Source of the DNA: Lysobacter sp. TY2-98
GTDB taxonomy: Bacteria > Pseudomonadota > Gammaproteobacteria > Xanthomonadales > Xanthomonadaceae
Length of the DNA: 64,000 nt
Assembly (NCBI RefSeq): GCF_003367355.1
Contig: NZ_CP031413.1
Coordinates: forward strand, 3,092,620-3,156,619
Direction: 5' to 3'
Below, piece by piece: positions 20,211-29,800 of this stretch. Position 1 is the first letter of the stretch. Every line of letters begins with the position of its first letter. A program made the translations under genes and the position numbers. The notes under the pieces were generated by a model. The model did no database searches, was not told where the DNA came from, and was given only the letters and a program-made list of their open reading frames with translations.

Positions 20211-23092
20211 GAGGCCTCGCGGGTGTCGCGTTCGCGGCGGAATTCGGCGCCGTAGCGCAACGGCGAATCATCGACCGGTGCGTGTGGCAGGGATGCGAAC
20301 TGTGGATGTGACAGCGCGTCGTGCGACGCGGAGGGCGCGATGCGCACACGCAGGTCGAACCACGCGGCCTGGCCGGTGACCGGGTCGGCGTTGGCGTAGT
20401 CGCCGCGCGGCGTGATGTCGGAAATCAGGTGGTTCATCAGGAAGCCCTTGGTGGCTTCCGGCGTGTCCTTCGGCAGCTTCCATGCGCCGCGACGCTTGCC
20501 GATCGCGTTCCACGTCCACACCGTGTCGGGCTGCACGTTCGACGCGGTGCGCGCCTGCACGGTGATGGTGCCGTGGTGCGAGGTGACGTCGATCCAGTCC
20601 TCGTCCTTGATGCCGTGCTGCGACGCGGTGTGCGGATGCAGGTAGAGGTAATTGCGCGACGCGATCTGCCGCAGCCACGCGTTCTGCGAATGCCAGGCGT
20701 GGTACATGAACATCGGCCGCTGGGTGATCGCGCTCAGCGGGAAATCGCGTGCCGCGGCGTCGCCGAGTTCCGCGTGTTCGAATGGCTCGTACCAGATCGG
20801 CAGCGGATCGAAATAGGTGGCGACGCGTTCGCGATGCTCCGCCGGCGGCACGTGCGCGCCATGCCCCTGCGCGGCGAGACGGAACTTCTGCAGCGTCTCC
20901 GAATAGAGCTGCTGCACGATGGGTTGCGTGCTGCCGACGAAGCCCATCGCCTGCGCCCATTCCAGATAGCCGCGGTTGGCCATCTTGTAGAAGCGCGCGT
21001 GTTCGGGAATCTCGCTGCGCCAGAAGCCGCCATTCGCGATATAGGCGTCGAGCTGCGAGGGGTTGGGGGCGCCCTTGGCTTCCAGCGTGCCGTCCGCACC
21101 GCGCCAGCCGGCGAGCAGGCCGACGCCCGGCGCGCGTTCGTGACGGACGATGTAGTCGGCGTAGTCGCGGTATTTCGACGAACCGTCTTCATTGACCAGG
21201 CCGGGCAGGCCGAGCCGCGCGCCGAGTTCGATCAGCACGCTCTGGAAGCCGCGCACGTCGCGCGGGCGATCGTCGGCGTCGTGCTGCGTGGCGGGATCGA
21301 ACAGCGGATGACGGATCGCATCGGCGGCACCGTCCGCGTCGGAGATCGGGCGGTCGAGCAGCGAGATCGAATCGAAGCGCTCGAGATAGGTCGTGTCGGG
21401 AAACACGAGATCGGCATAGGCGACCGTTTCCGACGAGAACGCGTCGGCGTAGATGATGTGCGGGATGCGGTACTCGCCGGCCTCGTCCTTGTCGGTGAGC
21501 CAGCCGATCGTCTCCGCGGTGTTCATCGACGAGTTCCAGCCCATGTTCGCCATGAACATCATCAGCGTGTCGATCTTGTAAGGCTCGCCGGCCCACGCAT
21601 TGCGGATGACGGTGTGCATCATCCCGTGCGCGGCCAGCGGATAGCCCCACGAGAACGCGTGGTCGATGCGGCGCGGCTGGCCGTGTTCGTCGACGACGAG
21701 ATCTTCCGGCCCGTGCACGAAGCCGAGCGGTGCGGCGTCGAGCACGCCATTGGCCTGGCGGGTGCGCCCCGGGCGGTTCGGTGGCGGAATCGGTTTCGGG
21801 AACGGTGGCTGATAGCGGAACGAGCCCGGCGTATCCACCGCGCCGAGCAGCAGCTGCAGCACGTGCAGCGCGCGGCAGGTGTGGAAGCCGTTGCTGTGCG
21901 CGCTGATGCCGCGCATCGCATGCATCGACACCGGGCGGCCGACCATCTCCTTGTGTTCGCGGCCCCACGCATCCGTCCACGCGACCGGCAGGCGGATCTC
22001 GTGGTCGAACGCGTTCTCGGCGAGCTCGCGCGCGATGCGGCGGATGGTGTCGGCCGGAATGCCGCACCGCTCGCTCACCGCATCAGGCGAGTAATGCGCG
22101 TCGAGATAGCGCTCGGCGAGCAGGTGGAACGATGGCACCGCGGTGCGGCCATCGGCCAGCGTGTACTCGCCGACGACCGCGGGCTGCACGTCGATCGCAT
22201 TCGCGTCGACCGGCGATGACGTCGCGCGATCGAAGCACAGCGTGCGACCGTCGGCATCGCGCGCAAACAGGCCGTCATCGGGCGCGCCCGGATCGTGGAT
22301 CACCAGCCAGTGCGCATTCGTGTAGCGCACGAGGTAGTCGAGGTCGATGCGGTCGGTGCGCAGCAGCTCGTGGATCAGCGCGAACGCGAACAGGCCGTCG
22401 GTGCCGGGGCGGATGCCGATCCACTCGTCGGCGATCGCGCCATAGCCCGTGCGCACCGGATTGACCGAGACGATCTTCGCGCCCGTGCCTTTGAGGTGGC
22501 CCAGGCCGAGCTTGATCGGGTTGGAGTCGTGGTCCTCGGCGACGCCCCAGAGCATCAGGTAGCGCGTGCGCTCCCAGTCGGGCTCGCCGAATTCCCAGAA
22601 GCTGCCGCCGAGCGTGTAGAGCCCGCCCGCTGCCATGTTCACCGAGCAGAAGCCGCCGTGCGCGGCGTAGTTCACCGTGCCGAACTGCTGCGCCCACCAG
22701 CCGGTGAGGGCCTGGCTCTGGTCGCGGCCGGTGAAGAAGGCGAGCTCGTCCGGATTGCGTTCGCGGATGGGCTTGAGCCAGGACGTCGCGAGGTCGAGCG
22801 CCTCGTCCCACGAGATTTCCTTGAACTCGCCCGAGCCGCGCTCGCCCACCCGCAGCAGCGGCCGTGACAGCCGCGCCGGCGAGTAGTGCTGCATGATCCC
22901 CGCCGAGCCCTTGGCGCACAGCACGCCCTTGTTGACCGGGTGCTCGGGGTTGCCCTGGATGTACCGGATCCGACCGTCCTGCAGCCACACCTTGATACCG
23001 CAGCGGCAGGCGCACATGTAGCAGGTGGTGGTGCGGACCTCGTCGCCCGGTGTCGGGGAGGTATCGATCACCGGTTCGGAAGGGCCTCGCAT
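20207..23092 (-). CDS. Molybdopterin oxidoreductase, SoeA-like (sulfite dehydrogenase type)
   Basis: 961 residues from ATG 23092. N-terminal [4Fe-4S] cysteines C24, C27, C31 and C59 (TCYMCACRCG and GVLCAKG), then the probable molybdenum ligand C149 in AHGGFCSVNMAAGG. The C-terminal molybdopterin-binding domain contains YLYLHPHTASQHGIKDEDWI. Absence of a twin-arginine signal means the enzyme faces the cytoplasm, as for SoeABC of purple sulfur bacteria, which oxidises sulfite to sulfate. With the DmsB- and DmsC-like genes it forms an ABC complex. Alternatives are a polysulfide/thiosulfate or other cytoplasmic DMSO-reductase-family enzyme. A GTG at 23140 could add 16 residues; it has no better ribosome site. 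Family sure, substrate inferred. Confidence 0.88.
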   Translation of the reverse strand: MRGPSEPVIDTSPTPGDEVRTTTCYMCACRCGIKVWLQDGRIRYIQGNPEHPVNKGVLCAKGSAGIMQHYSPARLSRPLLRVGERGSGEFKEISWDEALDLATSWLKPIRERNPDELAFFTGRDQSQALTGWWAQQFGTVNYAAHGGFCSVNMAAGGLYTLGGSFWEFGEPDWERTRYLMLWGVAEDHDSNPIKLGLGHLKGTGAKIVSVNPVRTGYGAIADEWIGIRPGTDGLFAFALIHELLRTDRIDLDYLVRYTNAHWLVIHDPGAPDDGLFARDADGRTLCFDRATSSPVDANAIDVQPAVVGEYTLADGRTAVPSFHLLAERYLDAHYSPDAVSERCGIPADTIRRIARELAENAFDHEIRLPVAWTDAWGREHKEMVGRPVSMHAMRGISAHSNGFHTCRALHVLQLLLGAVDTPGSFRYQPPFPKPIPPPNRPGRTRQANGVLDAAPLGFVHGPEDLVVDEHGQPRRIDHAFSWGYPLAAHGMMHTVIRNAWAGEPYKIDTLMMFMANMGWNSSMNTAETIGWLTDKDEAGEYRIPHIIYADAFSSETVAYADLVFPDTTYLERFDSISLLDRPISDADGAADAIRHPLFDPATQHDADDRPRDVRGFQSVLIELGARLGLPGLVNEDGSSKYRDYADYIVRHERAPGVGLLAGWRGADGTLEAKGAPNPSQLDAYIANGGFWRSEIPEHARFYKMANRGYLEWAQAMGFVGSTQPIVQQLYSETLQKFRLAAQGHGAHVPPAEHRERVATYFDPLPIWYEPFEHAELGDAAARDFPLSAITQRPMFMYHAWHSQNAWLRQIASRNYLYLHPHTASQHGIKDEDWIDVTSHHGTITVQARTASNVQPDTVWTWNAIGKRRGAWKLPKDTPEATKGFLMNHLISDITPRGDYANADPVTGQAAWFDLRVRIAPSASHDALSHPQFASLPHAPVDDSPLRYGAEFRRERDTREAS

Positions 23093-23244
23093 CGCGACAT
23101 TGTGCCCGAGAGCCGGTGCGTCCCCGCCGCACTGCTTCACACCCCGCGCCCGCCGCTACGCCGAGACTGCGCCGTCCCGGCCCTAGCCGCTGACCTGCGC
23201 GCGGTGCCATCCTTAGTCGCAGCCGGCTCCGAGATTGATCCCTG

Positions 23245-24213
23245 ATGGAACGCATCGAACGCATCCACGCCCTGCACCGCATCCTCAGCGCCTCGCGCTA
23301 TCCGGTGACGGTGCAGCGCCTGCAGGAAGAGCTGCAGTGCTCGCGCGCCACCGTTTACCGCGACCTCGCCTACCTGCGCGACTACCTGATGGCGCCCGTC
23401 GTCGGCAATGGCGAGGCCGGCTTCCGTTACGACCATAGCGACGGCACGCGCTTCGAGCTGCCGGGCCTGTGGCTGTCGTCGGAAGAACTCTATTCGCTGC
23501 TCGCCGCCCAGCAGTTGCTGGTGCGCTCGGGCGGCGGCGTGCTGTCGAACGCGCTGGCGCCACTGCAGCAGCGCATCGAGAAGCTGCTCGGCGAGCACGC
23601 GGGTGGGCGCCGCGTGCCGGTCGAGCGTATCCGCGTCATCCCGCATCGCCGTCGTCGGCTGGATGAAGCGAGCTTCCGCAACGTCGCCACCGCGGTGCTC
23701 GACCGTCGCCAGCTGGTGTTCGACTATCGCGCGCGTTCGACCGACGAGAAGACCCGTCGCACCGTCTCGCCGCAGCGCCTCACCCATTACCGCGAGAACT
23801 GGTACCTCGATGCCTGGGACCACGAGCGCGAAGCGCTGCGCAGTTTCGCGGTCGATCGTGTGCAGAGCGCCAAGGTCTCTGACGAGCCCGCCAAGGACGT
23901 GCCGGACGAGGAACTGGATCGCCAGCTGTCGTCGAGCTACGGCATCTTCAGCGGCGCACCGAAGGGCTGGGCGACGATCCTGTTCTCGCCCAAGTCCGCA
24001 CGCTGGGTCGCCGACGAGCACTGGCATTCGCAGCAGCAGGGCCGGTTCCTGCCGGACGGGCGCTACGAGCTCAAGGTGCCGTACAGCAACGAGCGCGAGC
24101 TGCTCATGGACGTCATGCATTACGGCGCCGACGCCGAGATCGTCGAGCCCGCGGCGTTGCGCCAGCAGGCGATCACGCACCTCGAATTGTCACTGGGCAA
24201 GTACGGGCGCTGA
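23245..24213 (+). CDS. WYL-domain transcriptional regulator (YafY family)
   Basis: 322 residues. N-terminal winged helix-turn-helix (1-58, MERIERIHALHRILSASRYP then CSRATVYRDLAYLRDYL), a WYL domain (~150-225, containing NWYLDAWD and LRSFAVDRVQSA) and the C-terminal WCX extension (~240-320). These regulators bind DNA as dimers and sense a ligand through the WYL core. It is divergent from the SoeA-like gene with 152 bases between starts, so control of that operon is a reasonable guess. The ATG at 23245 begins the helix directly. Confidence 0.9.
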   Translation: MERIERIHALHRILSASRYPVTVQRLQEELQCSRATVYRDLAYLRDYLMAPVVGNGEAGFRYDHSDGTRFELPGLWLSSEELYSLLAAQQLLVRSGGGVLSNALAPLQQRIEKLLGEHAGGRRVPVERIRVIPHRRRRLDEASFRNVATAVLDRRQLVFDYRARSTDEKTRRTVSPQRLTHYRENWYLDAWDHEREALRSFAVDRVQSAKVSDEPAKDVPDEELDRQLSSSYGIFSGAPKGWATILFSPKSARWVADEHWHSQQQGRFLPDGRYELKVPYSNERELLMDVMHYGADAEIVEPAALRQQAITHLELSLGKYGR

Positions 24214-24345
24214 GTCGACGGGCGCGGCGATGCGTTCGCGTCGGGACCGCTTCGAAGCAGCCGTCCGTCGGTCCCGCGCCGGGCATCGCAGCCCGTGAGA
24301 TGAGCGGCCGCGATGGTGGACTCCTGTCCACCACCGACCGCCGTC

Positions 24346-24651
24346 ATGTCGACCGAAGCCCGCGCTCCGCTGTCCGTTCTCGACGAAATTCTCTGCACCC
24401 TGCTCGCCGTGGGCACGGTGCTGGTGGTGCTGTTGCCGGCGGCGCGGGGCGACTCGGCGCTGGGGTGGCTGCCGATGTGGCTGATCGGCATGCCGGCGGT
24501 CGCGTGGTGGGCGTTGCATGGATTCGCGTGGCCGCGGCGCGCGATGGTGGACGAGCCGGTCGTCGTTGCGGCGACGACGCGACGCTCCGCACCACAGGCG
24601 CGACGTCGCGTGCGTCCCGCACCACGCAGCGAGATCCGCCGCGCGGCGTGA
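24346..24651 (+). CDS. Small membrane protein with basic tail
   Basis: 101 residues. Two hydrophobic segments (~13-33 and ~40-58) are followed by a strongly basic, disordered tail (RRSAPQARRRVRPAPRSEIRR). No family recognised. Starts at the ATG at 24346; a longer version from ATG 24313 would add 11 residues that are not membrane-like. It lies between the WYL regulator and the first prolyl oligopeptidase gene, transcribed in the same direction. Confidence 0.55.
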   Translation: MSTEARAPLSVLDEILCTLLAVGTVLVVLLPAARGDSALGWLPMWLIGMPAVAWWALHGFAWPRRAMVDEPVVVAATTRRSAPQARRRVRPAPRSEIRRAA

Positions 24652-24718
24652 CCTTCGCGCGTCGGCCGCATCCGGCGGCTGTGCTAGCGTCCGGGCTTTC
24701 CCGAAACCGCCCGACGCG

Positions 24719-26824
24719 ATGACACGACGTACGACCGGAGCCCTTCTCGCCACCGTACTGGCCACCGCGGGCGCCGCGAGCGCGCAGGAGGCCGCCGTGC
24801 AGCAAACCCCCGATCCCTATCTCTGGCTCGAAGACGTTACCGGCGACCGCGCGCTCGCCTGGGTGCGCGAGCACAACGCAAAGACCGAAGCCGAACTCGC
24901 GACGACCACGCGCTTCCATTCATTGGAGACGCAGATCCGCGCCATCCTCGATTCGGACGCGAAGATCCCCGCGGTCGAGAAGATCGGCCCGTACTACTAC
25001 AACTTCTGGAAGGACGCGCAGCACGAACGCGGCGTCTGGCGCCGGACCACGCTCGAGGAATACCGCAAGCCGCACCCGCAATGGGAGACGGTGCTCGACG
25101 TCGACGCGCTCAACGCGAAGGAAAACGCGAAGTGGGTCTTCCACGGCGCGAACTGCCTGAAGCCGGACTACGTGCGTTGCCTCATCGCGCTGTCGAATGG
25201 CGGTTCGGATGCCGACGTCACGCGCGAGTTCGACCTGTCGACCAAGTCCTTCGTCGAAGGCGGCTTTTTCCGTCCTGAAGCGAAGGGCGGCCTGGACTGG
25301 ATCGATCGCGACCACGTCTACGTCTACACCGACTTCGGTCCCGGCTCGATGACGCCGTCGGGTTATCCGCGCATCGCCAAGGAATGGACGCGCGGCACGC
25401 CGCTGGCGTCGGCGACCACGGTGTACGAAGGCACCAACGACGACATGTACATCGCGGCGCTACACGACAGCACGCCTGGCTTCGAGCGCGACTTCGTCAG
25501 CCGCACGATCGCCTTCTACAACGACGAGCTCTACCTGCGCGACAAGGACGGCACGCTCGCGAAGATCGATGCGCCGAACTCCGCGCAAAAGCACGTGCAC
25601 CGCGAATGGCTCGCGCTCGAACTGCGCGAGCCGTACACCGTCAACGAAAAAACGTACAAGGCCGGCAGCCTGATCGCCACGAAGTTCGACGACTTCATGG
25701 CCGGCAAGCGCGACTTCGAAGTGCTGTTCGAGCCGGACGAGCACACCTCGCTCGCCGGCGTGACGTGGACGCGCCACTACGCCGTGCTCAACGTGCTCGA
25801 CGACGTCAAGAATCGGCTCAGCGTGCTCACGCCGACCGCGAACGGCTGGTCGCGCACGCCGTTCACCGGCGCACCCGCGTTCGGCACGCTCGGCGTCACC
25901 GCGGTCGATCCGGACGAGAGCGATGCGGTGTGGCTGACGGCGACCGATTACCTCACGCCGACCACGCTCTCGCTCGCGACGCTCGGTCAGCAGCCCGAAG
26001 TGCTGAAGACGATGCCGACGTTCTTCGATGCGACGAAGGACGTCATCGAACAGCACTTCGCGACGTCGAAGGACGGCACGAAAGTCCCGTACTTCATCGT
26101 CCGCCCGAAGGACCTCAAGCTCGACGGCGCCGCGCCGACGCTGCTCTACGGCTACGGCGGTTTCGAGATCTCGCTGACACCCGCGTATTCCGGCAGCGTC
26201 GGCAAGGGCTGGCTGGAGCAGGGCGGTGTCTACGTCGTCGCCAACATCCGCGGCGGCGGCGAGTACGGCCCGCGTTGGCACCAGGCCGCGCTGAAGGCGA
26301 ATCGTCACAAGGCCTACGAGGATTTCGCGGCGGTCGCGCAGGACCTCATCGCACGCAAGATCACGTCGCCCAAGCACCTCGGCATCCAGGGCGGCAGCAA
26401 CGGCGGCCTGCTGATGGGCAACATGCTCACGCAGTATCCGGAACTGTTCGGTGCGGTCGTCGTGCAGGTGCCGCTGCTCGACATGAAGCGCTACAGCCAT
26501 CTGCTCGCCGGCGCGTCGTGGATGGCCGAATACGGCGATCCGGACACGTCGGACTGGGACTTCATCCAGCACTTCTCGCCGTACCACCTGTTCGACCCGG
26601 CGAAGACGTATCCGCCCACGCTGTTCATGACCTCCACGCGCGACGATCGCGTGCATCCGGCGCATGCGCGCAAGATGGCCGCGAAGATGCTCGATGCCGG
26701 CAAGAACGTGCGCTACTACGAGAACATCGAAGGCGGCCACGGCGGCGCGGCGGACAACGCGCAGCTCGCGCACATGAATGCGCTCGCCTACACGTTCCTG
26801 TGGTCGACACTGGGCGGCAAATGA
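24719..26824 (+). CDS. Exported prolyl oligopeptidase (family S9A)
   Basis: 701 residues with a signal peptide (MTRRTTGALLATVLATAGAASAQ), so periplasmic or secreted. An N-terminal beta-propeller (~70-440) is followed by the alpha/beta hydrolase domain. Nucleophile S560 in GGSNGGLLMG, aspartate in STRDDRVHPAH (~642) and histidine in EGGHGG (~678) form the catalytic triad. It cleaves short proline-containing peptides after proline. The start is the ATG at 24719, where the signal peptide begins. Followed by a terminator and then by a second S9 peptidase gene in the same direction. Confidence 0.95.
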   Translation: MTRRTTGALLATVLATAGAASAQEAAVQQTPDPYLWLEDVTGDRALAWVREHNAKTEAELATTTRFHSLETQIRAILDSDAKIPAVEKIGPYYYNFWKDAQHERGVWRRTTLEEYRKPHPQWETVLDVDALNAKENAKWVFHGANCLKPDYVRCLIALSNGGSDADVTREFDLSTKSFVEGGFFRPEAKGGLDWIDRDHVYVYTDFGPGSMTPSGYPRIAKEWTRGTPLASATTVYEGTNDDMYIAALHDSTPGFERDFVSRTIAFYNDELYLRDKDGTLAKIDAPNSAQKHVHREWLALELREPYTVNEKTYKAGSLIATKFDDFMAGKRDFEVLFEPDEHTSLAGVTWTRHYAVLNVLDDVKNRLSVLTPTANGWSRTPFTGAPAFGTLGVTAVDPDESDAVWLTATDYLTPTTLSLATLGQQPEVLKTMPTFFDATKDVIEQHFATSKDGTKVPYFIVRPKDLKLDGAAPTLLYGYGGFEISLTPAYSGSVGKGWLEQGGVYVVANIRGGGEYGPRWHQAALKANRHKAYEDFAAVAQDLIARKITSPKHLGIQGGSNGGLLMGNMLTQYPELFGAVVVQVPLLDMKRYSHLLAGASWMAEYGDPDTSDWDFIQHFSPYHLFDPAKTYPPTLFMTSTRDDRVHPAHARKMAAKMLDAGKNVRYYENIEGGHGGAADNAQLAHMNALAYTFLWSTLGGK

Positions 26825-26853
26825 CCGCCCGCCGTCATTCCGCATGACCATAC

Positions 26854-26880
26854 GGCCGCCTTCGGGCGGCCTTGTCTTTC
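26854..26880 (+). terminator. Terminator between the two S9 peptidase genes
   Basis: GGCCGCC (26854-26860), UUCG tetraloop, GGCGGCC (26865-26871), followed by TTGTCTTTC. Lies 30 bases after the first S9 stop, so the two peptidase genes are separate transcription units. Confidence 0.85.
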
Positions 26881-26902
26881 CCTTGCCGAACGGATCCGCA
26901 CA

Positions 26903-29077
26903 ATGCGCGCCATCCTGACGCTTCTGACCCTCGCGATCATGACCACCACCTCAAACGCCGCTTCGCTTCCCACACCGCCCGACGTCGCCAGGAAGCCGCA
27001 TACGGTCAAGGCGCCGTTCGGCGCCGAGCGCAGCGACGAGTACTACTGGCTGCGCGACGACACGCGCAAGAACCCGGAGATGCTCGCGTATCTCAACGCC
27101 GAGAACGCCTATGTCGATGCGATGATGCATCGGCTCAAGCCCGTCGAAGACCGGCTGTACGACGAGATCGTGGGCCGCATCAAGCAGGACGACAGCTCGG
27201 TGCCGTTCCGCCACAAGGGCTACTGGTACTACTCGCGCTTCGAGGCGGGCAAGGACTATCCCGTGCATGCGCGACGCCGCGACGCGGCGGGCGTGACTGC
27301 GCTGTCGATCCAGCAGGCGAACGACGCCGCCGACTTCAAGGACGAGCAGGTCCTGCTCGACGTCAACGCGCTCGCCTCCGGCAAGGACTACTACAGCGTC
27401 GGCGTCTACGAAGTCAGCCAGGACAACCGCCTGCTCGCGTACGCCGACGACGCGGTGGGCCGCCGCCAGTACGTGATTCGCTTCAAGAACCTCGAGACGG
27501 GCGAGATCTATCCGGAGGCGATCGAAGGCGCCTCGGCCGACATCGTCTGGGCCGACGACAACCGCACCGTCTTCTACATCGAGAACGATCCCGAGACGCT
27601 GCTGACCAAGCGCGTCAAGAAGCACGTGCTCGGAACGCCCGTCGCGCAGGATCCGGTCGTCTACGAGGAAGAGGACGACAGCTTCTACATGGGCCTCGAT
27701 CGCACGCGCGACGATCGGTTCATCTGCATCTCGATGAGCAGCACCGTTTCCGATGAGATGCGCTGCGCACCCGCGGCGGACCCGAAGGACTTCTTCGTGT
27801 TCGCCCCGCGCGAGCGCGATGTCGAATACAGCGCCGACCACTACGGCGGCCGCTGGGTGATCCGCACGAACGAGAACGGCGCCAAGAACTTCAAGGTCAT
27901 GACCGCCGACACTGAAACGCGCGAGCGCAAAGCGTGGAAGCCGTGGATCGAGACCAGCGACGACGTCTTCATCGACGGCTTCGAGCTGTTCCGCGACTTC
28001 ACCGTGATCGCCGAGCGTTCCGACGGCCTCGAACGCCTGCGCGTGCTCAAGGCCGACGGCGCGCAGGAGTACGTCAAGGCCGACGAGCCGGCGTACAGCA
28101 TGGGCCTGTCGACGAACGCCGAGCCCGAAAGCGAGTGGCTGCGCTACACCTACACCTCGCTGACCACGCCGACGACGACGTACGAAGTCAACACGCGCAC
28201 CAACGAGCGCAACCTGCTCAAGCAGCAGCCGGTGATCGGTTACGACGCATCGAAGTACGTCACCGAGCGCGTGTGGGCGACGGCGCGCGATGGCACCAGG
28301 ATTCCGGTGTCACTCGTCTACAGGAGGGGCTTCAAGAAGGATGGCACCGCCGCGCTGCTGCAGTACGGCTACGGCAGCTACGGCGCGTCGATGGATCCCG
28401 GATTCAATCTGCCGGTGGTGAGCCTGCTCGATCGTGGCGTCGTGTACGCCATCGCGCACATCCGCGGCGGTGAGGAGATGGGGCGTCGCTGGTACGAGGC
28501 AGGCAAGCTGTTCAACAAGAAGAACACGTTCACCGACTTCATCGACGTCACCGACGTGCTGGTGAAGGAAGGCTACGCGGCGAAGGATCGCGTCGCTGCG
28601 TACGGCGGCAGCGCGGGTGGCCTGCTGATGGGCGCGATCTCGAACATGGCGCCCGACAAGTACCGCCTCATCCTGTCGCAGGTGCCGTTCGTGGACGTGG
28701 TGACGACGATGCTCGATCCCACCATCCCGCTCACCACCAACGAATACGACGAGTGGGGCAACCCGGGGAAGAAGGACTTCTACGACTACATGCTCACGTA
28801 CTCGCCGTACGACAACCTGTCGAAGCAGGCCTATCCCGCGATGTTCGTCGGCACCGGGCTGTGGGATTCGCAGGTGCAGTACTGGGAGCCGGCGAAGTAC
28901 GTGGCGCGCCTACGCGATCTCGACACGTCGAACAATCCCATCCTGTTCCGCACGAACATGGACGCCGGCCACGGCGGCAAGTCGGGGCGCTTCCGCCGTT
29001 ATCGCGAACTCGCCGAGATGTACGCCTTCGCGCTGGATCAGCTCGGCGTGGCCGACACCACAACGCACGCGAAGTAA
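26903..29077 (+). CDS. Exported S9 oligopeptidase B-like peptidase
   Basis: 724 residues. An N-terminal hydrophobic segment (MRAILTLLTLAIMTTTSNAA) looks like a signal peptide, unusual because classical oligopeptidase B is cytosolic. The propeller begins with PHTVKAPFGAERSDEYYWLRDD, a hallmark of oligopeptidase B. The hydrolase domain carries S570 in YGGSAGGLLMG, the aspartate in FVGTGLWDSQVQYWEP and the histidine in MDAGHGGKSGRF. Oligopeptidase B cleaves after Lys/Arg in short peptides. It follows the S9A gene at 78 bases, across a terminator. Confidence 0.92.
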   Translation: MRAILTLLTLAIMTTTSNAASLPTPPDVARKPHTVKAPFGAERSDEYYWLRDDTRKNPEMLAYLNAENAYVDAMMHRLKPVEDRLYDEIVGRIKQDDSSVPFRHKGYWYYSRFEAGKDYPVHARRRDAAGVTALSIQQANDAADFKDEQVLLDVNALASGKDYYSVGVYEVSQDNRLLAYADDAVGRRQYVIRFKNLETGEIYPEAIEGASADIVWADDNRTVFYIENDPETLLTKRVKKHVLGTPVAQDPVVYEEEDDSFYMGLDRTRDDRFICISMSSTVSDEMRCAPAADPKDFFVFAPRERDVEYSADHYGGRWVIRTNENGAKNFKVMTADTETRERKAWKPWIETSDDVFIDGFELFRDFTVIAERSDGLERLRVLKADGAQEYVKADEPAYSMGLSTNAEPESEWLRYTYTSLTTPTTTYEVNTRTNERNLLKQQPVIGYDASKYVTERVWATARDGTRIPVSLVYRRGFKKDGTAALLQYGYGSYGASMDPGFNLPVVSLLDRGVVYAIAHIRGGEEMGRRWYEAGKLFNKKNTFTDFIDVTDVLVKEGYAAKDRVAAYGGSAGGLLMGAISNMAPDKYRLILSQVPFVDVVTTMLDPTIPLTTNEYDEWGNPGKKDFYDYMLTYSPYDNLSKQAYPAMFVGTGLWDSQVQYWEPAKYVARLRDLDTSNNPILFRTNMDAGHGGKSGRFRRYRELAEMYAFALDQLGVADTTTHAK

Positions 29078-29274
29078 AACGGCGCGCCGGCCCTGCGGCG
29101 CGGCGTAGCGGGGCGACACGGTCGAAATGACGATGCTTCCGGACCGCTTCGCGCGGCGTACGCCGGGGCGGAGCCTGTTCGGATGCGAACGTCCCGACGT
29201 GCGGTCGTCAGCGTGATCCACGCGATGGCAGGGTGGCGGCACGGCCGGAACCGACCCGGCACGCGGAGCCCGCG

Positions 29275-29763
29275 ATGTCGAACGTGTCCTGGCGTCCCCT
29301 CGTACTCGGCGGCCTGCTCGCCGGCCTGCTCGACCTCACCTTCGCCTTCTGCTTCGCTGGTGCCTACGGCAAGAGCCCGGTCTTCGTGATGCAGACCATC
29401 GCCAGCGGCTGGCTCGGCAATGCGGCGTACGACGGCGGCACGACGGCGGCTGCGCTCGGCTTCGTCTCCCACTTCGCACTCGCGCTGCTGTGGGCCGTGC
29501 TGTTCCTGCTCGCGGCACGGCGCATGCCGGCGCTGGTCGACCATCCGGTGGTCGCGGGCATCGCATTCGGCATCGTCGTGTTCCTGGTGATGCGGCTCGC
29601 GGTGCTGCCGCTCTCGGCGTATCCGCGCCCGGTGGTATTCAAGCCGCTGTCGACGGTGCTCGATCTGGCCTCGCACACGCTGCTGTTCGGCGTGCCGATC
29701 GCGGTCGGCGCGCGGCATGCGCTCCGCGGCGGGCGCGCGGTCGGCGCCACCGCGCCGGCGTGA
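29275..29763 (+). CDS. Four-segment membrane protein of unknown function
   Basis: 162 residues with four hydrophobic stretches: around 10-28, 58-82, 88-114 and 128-148. No charged active-site motif is seen. The ATG at 29275 follows GGAG at 8 bases; the frame upstream to 29233 lacks protein composition. Gene stands between the oligopeptidase and lptM, in the same direction. I do not recognise the family beyond a conserved hypothetical membrane protein of proteobacteria. Confidence 0.72.
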   Translation: MSNVSWRPLVLGGLLAGLLDLTFAFCFAGAYGKSPVFVMQTIASGWLGNAAYDGGTTAAALGFVSHFALALLWAVLFLLAARRMPALVDHPVVAGIAFGIVVFLVMRLAVLPLSAYPRPVVFKPLSTVLDLASHTLLFGVPIAVGARHALRGGRAVGATAPA

Positions 29764-29800
29764 GCGCGGGGCTATCGCGGCCTCGCGCTACACTCGCCGC

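Noticed and set aside
23093..23140. GTG start at 23140 for the SoeA-like protein
   Set aside because: Adds 16 residues without conserved features and has no better ribosome site; kept only as an alternative.
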